Assembly: GCA_964600965.1 (NCBI GenBank)
Contig: CAZRLO010000145.1
Span: forward strand, 1-6,175
Direction of reading: 5' to 3'
Source: UBA5972 sp964600965
GTDB taxonomy: Bacteria > Pseudomonadota > Alphaproteobacteria > Rhodobacterales > Rhodobacteraceae
Length of the DNA: 6,175 nt
Part shown: positions 1-4,882 of the stretch, piece by piece
Layout: every line of letters begins with the position of its first letter
How positions within the stretch are numbered: the stretch's first letter is position 1
Made by a program: the position numbers and the translations under genes
Notes under the pieces: model-generated
Databases searched by the model: none
The model's input: the letters and a program-made list of their open reading frames with translations, nothing else
Told to the model about the DNA's origin: nothing

Positions 1-47
1 TCGACCTCAAAGAAATCCTCGGCGGTTGCAGGGGACAGGCGAAACAT
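1..47 (-). CDS. Possible 5' end of a minus-strand gene, cut by the left edge
   Basis: An ATG on the minus strand at 45-47 opens a frame that stays open to the window edge and reads MFRLSPATAEDFFEV. No other in-frame ATG or GTG lies between it and the upstream in-frame stop near 116-118, so this would be the start. The reading would make the gene divergent from the flavin reductase gene and sharing its spacer. Fifteen residues are too few to name a family. No good ribosome binding site is visible: the nearest purine run (GGG) is more than ten bases away. A competing reading is the tail of a plus-strand gene in frame 3 that ends in a TGA at 54-56. The call is therefore weak. Confidence 0.35.
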   Translation of the reverse strand, partial: MFRLSPATAEDFFEV

Positions 48-72
48 GGTGCGTGATTGGCCCGTTCTTGGC

Positions 73-90
73 GTTTCGCGATCACGAAAC
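73..90. promoter_or_regulatory. 18-base imperfect palindrome, candidate operator
   Basis: GTTTCGCGATCACGAAAC pairs with its own reverse complement at 16 of 18 positions; only the C/A pair flanking the central GATC fails. It sits in the spacer between the possible minus-strand start at 47 and the flavin reductase start at 157. It ends two bases before the TTGAAA of a possible plus-strand promoter. The symmetry and position suit a dimeric transcription factor, but no regulator gene is visible to name one. Confidence 0.35.
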
Positions 91-92
91 CG

Positions 93-120
93 TTGAAACC
101 TCTGGAATTTCCCCTAACAC
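93..120 (+). promoter_or_regulatory. Weak candidate promoter for the flavin reductase-mtnP operon
   Basis: TTGAAA at 93-98 matches the sigma-70 -35 consensus at five of six positions. After 16 bases comes TAACAC (115-120), which matches the -10 consensus at only three of six. It would give a leader of about 30 bases before the ATG at 157. Promoters in high-GC alphaproteobacteria are poorly predicted by eye, so this is only the best candidate seen. Confidence 0.25.
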
Positions 121-156
121 GGCGCTAGGCCTTGGGCAAACCGCAATGGAGGCCGG

Positions 157-741
157 ATGTTCTATCGACCCGCAGACGGCCACGGGCTGCCGCACAATCC
201 GTTCAACGCCATCATCACGCCGCGCCCGATCGGGTGGATTTCGTCGCGCGCCGACAATGGCACCGACAATCTGGCACCCTATTCGTTTTTCAACGGCATT
301 GCCTACGCGCCGCCGCAGGTTATGTTCGCGTCGACCGGCACCAAGGACAGCCTGAAAAACATCCGGGCAACCGGGGTTTTCTGCGTCAATATCGTTGCTG
401 AAAAGCTGATGGATGCGATGAATATCTCGAGCGAGAATTTCCCCGGAGACATCGATGAATTCGAGGCTGCGGGTCTTGCCAAGGCGACGTGTGAAACCAT
501 CGACTGCGCCCGCGTTGCTGCCGCGCCCGCCGCGCTTGAATGCCGCCTGACCGCGGTTCACACGCTTTCCGGACCCGACAATCACGTCGTCTTCGGCGAG
601 GTGACGGGCATCTACCTTGCGGATGACTGCGTGGTCGATGGCCGGTTTGACGTCACCCGCTATACCCCGTTGTCGCGCCTTGGTTACCGGGATTATACGC
701 TGGTCCGCGACGTCTTTGAACTCAAGCGTCCGGATGATTGA
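157..741 (+). CDS. Flavin reductase-like FMN-binding split-barrel protein (DIM6/NTAB family)
   Basis: This is a 194-residue protein of the flavin reductase-like / flavoredoxin family, whose members bind FMN in a split barrel and reduce flavin or use it for redox chemistry, probably in the cytoplasm. The family signature is clear: TPRPIGWISS at about 21-30, then DNLAPYSFFNG at 37-47 and a PPQVMF stretch at 52-57, which form the flavin site in relatives. KDSLKNI (63-69) and VFCVNIV follow. The C-terminal part carries VFGEVTGIY and YTPLSRLGYRDY, also typical. Length is normal for the family. No signal peptide or membrane segment is present. The start is supported by GGAGG at 148-152, four bases before the ATG. 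mtnP begins nine bases after the stop, so the two are probably co-transcribed. The physiological substrate and electron donor cannot be read from the sequence. Confidence 0.9.
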   Translation: MFYRPADGHGLPHNPFNAIITPRPIGWISSRADNGTDNLAPYSFFNGIAYAPPQVMFASTGTKDSLKNIRATGVFCVNIVAEKLMDAMNISSENFPGDIDEFEAAGLAKATCETIDCARVAAAPAALECRLTAVHTLSGPDNHVVFGEVTGIYLADDCVVDGRFDVTRYTPLSRLGYRDYTLVRDVFELKRPDD

Positions 742-744
742 GAG
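740..744 (+). promoter_or_regulatory. Ribosome binding site that decides the mtnP start
   Basis: GAGAG at 740-744 overlaps the flavin reductase stop codon. It directly abuts the ATG at 745, leaving no spacer, but lies six bases before the ATG at 751, a normal distance. It therefore favours 751 as the mtnP start. Confidence 0.5.
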
Positions 745-750
745 ATGGCC

Positions 751-1619
<869 letters not shown>

Positions 1620-1623
<4 letters not shown>

Positions 1624-1985
1624 GCCGGCCACGCGCCACGGACCGAAAGCAGGTGGTCGCCGAAACCCTGCGCGAGATTTCGCACGATGTCTTTGATCTG
1701 GTTCGCTGGGGCTCGTTCGTGGGGATCACGCGTTTTTTCTGGCTGGACACGGAAAAACTGGTTTTCGGCGCGCTCTACTGGATATTGTCTGCAACCCTGC
1801 TGGGCCACATGAGCGCGATTTTCCTGTTGCGAACCAACATCGTGATCTTCTCGCCCGCGCGGTCGATTTGGAATAAGGCGCTGAATCTCTTTGTTAATCT
1901 CATGATCTGTGTCGTTGCGTTTGCCCTGACGCTGTGGCTGGTCGAATTGATGATCATCGGCATTTCCGAACGTTATCGGATCTAG
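1620..1985 (+). CDS. Small two-helix inner-membrane protein of unknown function
   Basis: I do not recognise this 121-residue protein. It begins MSRPRATDRKQVV with a basic, soluble N-terminal stretch of about 45 residues. Two hydrophobic segments likely to span the membrane follow: about 47-70 (LVFGALYWILSATLLGHMSA...) and about 88-115 (ALNLFVNLMICVVAFALTLW...). The loop between them (about 71-87) holds R71, R81 and K86, and the tail ends SERYRI. The positive charge on both loop and tail leaves topology unclear. The frame is open further upstream, but the ATG at 1620 is chosen because it overlaps the mtnP TGA as ATGA, the usual coupling arrangement, and because the upstream extension would be an arginine-rich shadow of mtnP. 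It is the last gene of the operon and meets the convergent DUF1989 gene after 16 bases. A role alongside methylthioadenosine salvage is suggested only by position. Confidence 0.75.
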
Positions 1986-2001
1986 GAATTTTCCACGGGC
2001 T

Positions 2002-2862
2002 CTAAGCCGTATGCGCGCCACCGAATTCGTTTACCCGCGGTGATTGCCAGCCTTGCAGCGCGTTGGCCGAGGGCTTGAACACCTCGACCAGCAACGGGAA
2101 ACAGCTTGTATCGTCGCTGGAATGCGACGCCGCACAATCGCCGCCGGGACAGGCCGACAGACCGCCCAAAAGATCAATTTCAGCAAAGAATTCCAGAAAA
2201 TCACCGGGCCGGACCGGGCTGGCTTTCATGAAATACTGGTGCGTGTCCGTGGTGAACCCGGTGCACATGAACACGTTCAGCACGTCGTGGACATGGGTCT
2301 CGGCCAGCGGCAGTGGCATGCCGGTTTCCGCTGCAAGCGCGCGCGTCAGGTTCGAGTGGCAGCAATGGTGGTAATCCACACCGTTCAGCAACCGGTTGGT
2401 ATAAGGATCGCACCGCGTGCCGATCACGTCATGGACCGAGCCGCCGTCGTCATCCCAGCCGTACCAGTCCAGCGTGTCGTGCGTGATCGTCGCCATCGGG
2501 CGCAGATGCGGGAAAGCCGACCACATGCTATCGCCGGTCGAAAGATGCGTACCGGCAAGCGCGCGGGTCTTGCCGGAATAGAACCGCTCGGACAGATCGT
2601 TCGCGTTCCACAGGTTAAGATCGCCCACCTGCGGGCCCTCGACCGAACGGATGCGAAAGAAATGCCCTTTCGGCACGGAAAAACACGCGGCATCGCGCGG
2701 GGCAACGGTGATCTCATCGATCCGGGTCAGATTAGCGCGAGCCTTGTCGAAGATCGCCATCGGGCGCGGTGACAGTGCCGTGGTCGGGTAACTGATGACC
2801 GGCGCAACCGCGCGCCTCGCGGCAGCGTCTGGTGGTGCGGGTGTTTGCGGGTCGTATTTCAT
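2002..2862 (-). CDS. DUF1989 / urea carboxylase-associated family protein
   Basis: This 286-residue protein carries the DUF1989 domain from about residue 45 to 262. Recognisable parts are GPQVGDLNLWNANDLSERF (76-94), TRCDPYTNRLLNG (149-161) followed by the YHHCCHSNL cluster (164-172), HVHDVLNVFMCTGF (190-203), and PGDFLEFFAEIDLLGGLSACPGGDC (219-243, in two parts). Clustered His and Cys (C151, H165, H166, C167, C168, H169, H190, H192, C200, C238, C243) suggest metal binding. Some members of this family act as carboxyguanidine deiminase subunits beside a guanidine/urea carboxylase. No carboxylase, hydrolase or transporter gene is adjacent here, so that role cannot be assumed. The first ~35 residues are Pro/Ala-rich and extend beyond the domain. 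The ATG at 2862 is still preferred over M35 (2760) because AGGAAGG lies five bases upstream of it and nothing similar precedes M35. It is transcribed singly, under a spacer holding a CtrA-like box. Confidence 0.88.
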   Translation of the reverse strand: MKYDPQTPAPPDAAARRAVAPVISYPTTALSPRPMAIFDKARANLTRIDEITVAPRDAACFSVPKGHFFRIRSVEGPQVGDLNLWNANDLSERFYSGKTRALAGTHLSTGDSMWSAFPHLRPMATITHDTLDWYGWDDDGGSVHDVIGTRCDPYTNRLLNGVDYHHCCHSNLTRALAAETGMPLPLAETHVHDVLNVFMCTGFTTDTHQYFMKASPVRPGDFLEFFAEIDLLGGLSACPGGDCAASHSSDDTSCFPLLVEVFKPSANALQGWQSPRVNEFGGAHTA

Positions 2863-2867
2863 GCGTG

Positions 2868-2874
2868 CCTTCCT
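2868..2874 (-). promoter_or_regulatory. Strong ribosome binding site of the DUF1989 gene
   Basis: AGGAAGG on the minus strand, five bases before the ATG at 2862. It fixes the longer start of the DUF1989 protein, including its Pro/Ala-rich N-terminal stretch. Confidence 0.6.
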
Positions 2875-2923
2875 GCCGGCGGGCCGGTTCGCCGATCATT
2901 CGGTGGTCCGATGCGTCGCCGGC

Positions 2924-2940
2924 GTTAACGAATTGTTAAC
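2924..2940. promoter_or_regulatory. CtrA-like binding box upstream of the DUF1989 gene
   Basis: The site contains TTAACGAATTGTTAAC, i.e. TTAA, seven bases, TTAAC. That is an exact match to the consensus bound by the alphaproteobacterial response regulator CtrA. Flanked by an extra G, it reads GTTAAC-GAATT-GTTAAC, so the other strand matches the same consensus. It lies about 61-77 bases upstream of the DUF1989 ATG at 2862. The only gene downstream of it on either strand within several hundred bases is that one. Binding is inferred from the motif alone. Confidence 0.5.
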
Positions 2941-2955
2941 GCGAATGCGCCATCG

Positions 2956-2965
2956 ACACGCGTGT
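2956..2965. repeat. Perfect 10-base palindrome ACACGCGTGT
   Basis: ACACGCGTGT is its own reverse complement. It lies 15 bases beyond the CtrA-like box on the promoter side of the DUF1989 gene. It could be a second operator, but a 10-base palindrome in GC-rich DNA may be chance. Confidence 0.3.
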
Positions 2966-2996
2966 AATGAGTTATTGAGGCAAAGAGGGCAACCCG

Positions 2997-3036
2997 CCCC
3001 TCCTTCACAAGTTGCGAAGGGGGGGAGCCCCGCAAC
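2997..3036 (-). terminator. GC-rich hairpin region downstream of nadE, possible terminator
   Basis: CCCCTCCTTC (2997-3006) and GAAGGGGGGG (3016-3025) form a ten-pair stem around a nine-base loop; one position is a U-G pair on the plus strand and a mismatch on the minus strand. GTTGCG (3011-3016) can instead pair with CGCAAC (3031-3036), giving a competing fold. The region starts about a dozen bases after the nadE stop. No clear T run follows on the minus strand, so this is not a textbook intrinsic terminator. Confidence 0.35.
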
Positions 3037-3047
3037 GGGACTTTCGA

Positions 3048-4706
3048 TCACCCCTTGTCCCGCCATGCGTTCACGATCGGATAGCGCCGGTCCAGCCAGA
3101 ACGCCGCACCGGATGTTCGGGGACCGGGGGCGGATTGATGGCGCTTGTACTCGGAGACATAGATCAGATGTTCCACGCGCTTGACCGTCGCGCGGTCAAA
3201 GCCCGCCGTCACCAATTCGGCCACCGATTGATCCCGGTCGATCAGCCGCTCAAGGATCGCGTCAAGTTCCGCGTAGGGCGGCAGCGAATCCGCGTCCTTC
3301 TGGCCCTCGCGCAATTCCGCCGTGGGTGGCTTGTCGATGACGCGGGGGGGAATCACCTCGCCCGCGGGTCCCTGCATCCAGTCGCGGTGATGCGCGTTTC
3401 GCCAGCGTGCGGTCGCGAAAACCCGCGTCTTGTACAGATCCTTGATCGGGTTATAGCCCCCCGCCATATCGCCATAGATGGTAGCATAACCGACGGCGAC
3501 CTCGGATTTGTTGCCGGTGGTCAGCAGCATTTCGCCGAACTTGTTGCTGAGCGCCATCAGCAGCAACCCACGCAGCCGCGACTGGATATTTTCCTCGGTC
3601 ACGTCCGGGGCAAGACCCTGAAACAGCGGCGCCAGCGTTTCGCCGACCGTGCGCTGGGCCGCCGAAATCGGCACTTCGTCCAGTTCGCACCCCAACAGCG
3701 CGGCGATTTCGGCCGCATCGCACAGGGATTCCGCCGAAGTGAATTCCGACGGCAGCATCACGCAACGAACGTTGGCCGCGCCGATCGCATCCACGGCAAT
3801 TGCCGCCACCAGGCCCGAGTCTATCCCCCCCGACAGGCCCAGCAGAACCCGATCAAACCCGGATTTTCGCAGGTAATCGCGCAGGCCTTCCACCATCACG
3901 CGGTAATCCTGCTCCCAGACATCGGGAAAGCTTTGCAAGTGGCCGGGTTCGGCGCGCCAACCGTCCGGTTTTCGCACAAAATCGACCGGTGCGATCTGGG
4001 TGTCGAATATCGGCATTTGCAACGCCAGCGCCCCGCCGGGATTGAGCACGAAAGAGCCGCCGTCGAACACCTGGTCATCCTGCCCGCCCACCATATTCAG
4101 ATAGATCAGGGGCAGGCCGGTCTCGACCACGCGGGCCACCATGTGACCCATGCGCCAGTCGTTTTTGTCGCGAAAATAGGGTGAACCGTTCGGCACGATC
4201 AGAATGTCGGCCCCGGTTTCCGCCAGCGTCTCGCAAACGTCCGGATGCCAGGCATCCTCGCAGATCGGGACACCGATGCGCAGCCCTCCCAGATTGACCG
4301 GCCCGTTGACGGCACCCTGTGAAAACAGGCGATGTTCGTCAAATACGTGCGTATGCGGCAGGTGGTGCTTGCGGACGGCGGCCAGAATTCTGCCACCCTG
4401 AAGGATGAAATATGCGTTGAACAACTGGCCGTCCTCGGCCATGGGCGCGCCGATGCCGATGGCCGGCCCATTGGCGCAATCCGCGGCAAGTGCATGGATA
4501 TGGTGCATCACGTCGGCCAAAAACGCCGGTTTCATCACCAGATCCTGCGTCTGGTACCCGGTCAGGAACATTTCCGGCAGGCACACCATCGCGGACGCGT
4601 TGCTGCGCGCCGTTTCCTGGGCCGCGCGCGCCTTGGCCGCGTTTCCGGCAAGGTCGCCGACGATCGGATTGAGTTGGGCAAGCGTCAGGCGAAACGTATC
4701 GGACAT
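3048..4706 (-). CDS. nadE: Glutamine-dependent NAD+ synthetase
   Basis: The enzyme makes NAD+ from nicotinic acid adenine dinucleotide, ATP and glutamine, the last step of NAD biosynthesis in the cytoplasm. At 552 residues it is the two-domain, glutamine-using form. The N-terminal nitrilase-like amidase (about 1-265) frees ammonia and shows the full catalytic triad: E45 in LPEMFLTGY, K113 in RKHHLP and C149 in PICEDAW. The C-terminal synthetase domain carries the ATP-pyrophosphatase loop SGGIDSG at 292-298, then the GNKSEVAVGYATIYGDMAGG stretch and the conserved NPIKDLYKT. The C-terminus ends with FWLDRRYPI, as in relatives, so the gene is complete. The frame can be read upstream to a TTG at 4760, but the ATG at 4706 gives the expected beginning MSDTFRLTLAQLNPIVGD. 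The ribosome binding site is poor (GGAG about 11 bases upstream). The gene is divergent from the MORN gene. Confidence 0.96.
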   Translation of the reverse strand: MSDTFRLTLAQLNPIVGDLAGNAAKARAAQETARSNASAMVCLPEMFLTGYQTQDLVMKPAFLADVMHHIHALAADCANGPAIGIGAPMAEDGQLFNAYFILQGGRILAAVRKHHLPHTHVFDEHRLFSQGAVNGPVNLGGLRIGVPICEDAWHPDVCETLAETGADILIVPNGSPYFRDKNDWRMGHMVARVVETGLPLIYLNMVGGQDDQVFDGGSFVLNPGGALALQMPIFDTQIAPVDFVRKPDGWRAEPGHLQSFPDVWEQDYRVMVEGLRDYLRKSGFDRVLLGLSGGIDSGLVAAIAVDAIGAANVRCVMLPSEFTSAESLCDAAEIAALLGCELDEVPISAAQRTVGETLAPLFQGLAPDVTEENIQSRLRGLLLMALSNKFGEMLLTTGNKSEVAVGYATIYGDMAGGYNPIKDLYKTRVFATARWRNAHHRDWMQGPAGEVIPPRVIDKPPTAELREGQKDADSLPPYAELDAILERLIDRDQSVAELVTAGFDRATVKRVEHLIYVSEYKRHQSAPGPRTSGAAFWLDRRYPIVNAWRDKG

Positions 4707-4771
4707 GCGGGGTGCGGTCTCCGGCCAATGGTCAGCAGTTTTTACCAGAATCGCGCGCAAGGGAAAGCGGC

Positions 4772-4799
4772 TTTGGCGGGAAAATCATTGTCAGCCAAA
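4772..4799. repeat. Inverted repeat TTTGGC-N16-GCCAAA in the nadE/MORN divergent spacer
   Basis: TTTGGC at 4772-4777 and GCCAAA at 4794-4799 are perfect inverted arms separated by 16 bases. The right arm begins immediately after the TTGTCA of a candidate promoter for the MORN gene. It could be an operator for either divergent gene. Six-base arms may also be chance. Confidence 0.3.
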
Positions 4800-4816
4800 T
4801 CCCGAAGGCTTAATGT
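4788..4816 (+). promoter_or_regulatory. Candidate promoter for the MORN-repeat gene
   Basis: TTGTCA (4788-4793) matches the -35 consensus at five of six positions. TAATGT (4811-4816) follows after exactly 17 bases but matches the -10 consensus at only three of six. Transcription would begin near 4823, giving a leader of about 60 bases that contains the hairpin at 4859-4874. Confidence 0.35.
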
Positions 4817-4853
4817 CCGCGACCAAAGGCCGTACAGAAACTCGGCCAGTGGT

Positions 4854-4874
4854 GGAGGCTGGGGCATCCCCCAG
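4854..4874 (+). promoter_or_regulatory. GGAGG plus perfect hairpin just before the TTG start of the MORN gene
   Basis: GGAGG at 4854-4858 is the best Shine-Dalgarno-like run in the leader, but it lies 24 bases before the TTG at 4883, too far to work directly. The bases between include a perfect six-pair, mostly G-C hairpin: CTGGGG (4859-4864), loop CATC, CCCCAG (4869-4874). If it folds, eight unpaired bases remain between stem and start codon, a normal effective spacing. A weak linear alternative is AGAG at 4873-4876, six bases before the TTG, which the hairpin would partly occlude. Confidence 0.4.
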
Positions 4875-4882
4875 AGCAAGAA

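Noticed and set aside
1986..2001. Bidirectional terminator between the convergent genes
   Set aside because: Only a three-pair GGC/GCC stem is possible in the 16-base gap and no T run follows on either side.
2044..2772. 242-codon open frame on the plus strand opposite the DUF1989 gene
   Set aside because: It is a shadow of the DUF1989 gene; the minus strand carries the conserved family motifs and a strong ribosome binding site.
3012..4184. 390-codon open frame on the plus strand within nadE
   Set aside because: It is antisense to a complete NAD+ synthetase with an intact catalytic triad and SGGIDSG loop. The translation has no domain features.
4707..4760. 18-residue upstream extension of NadE from a TTG
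   Set aside because: The NadE family begins directly before the TLAQLNPIVGD motif, matching the ATG at 4706.
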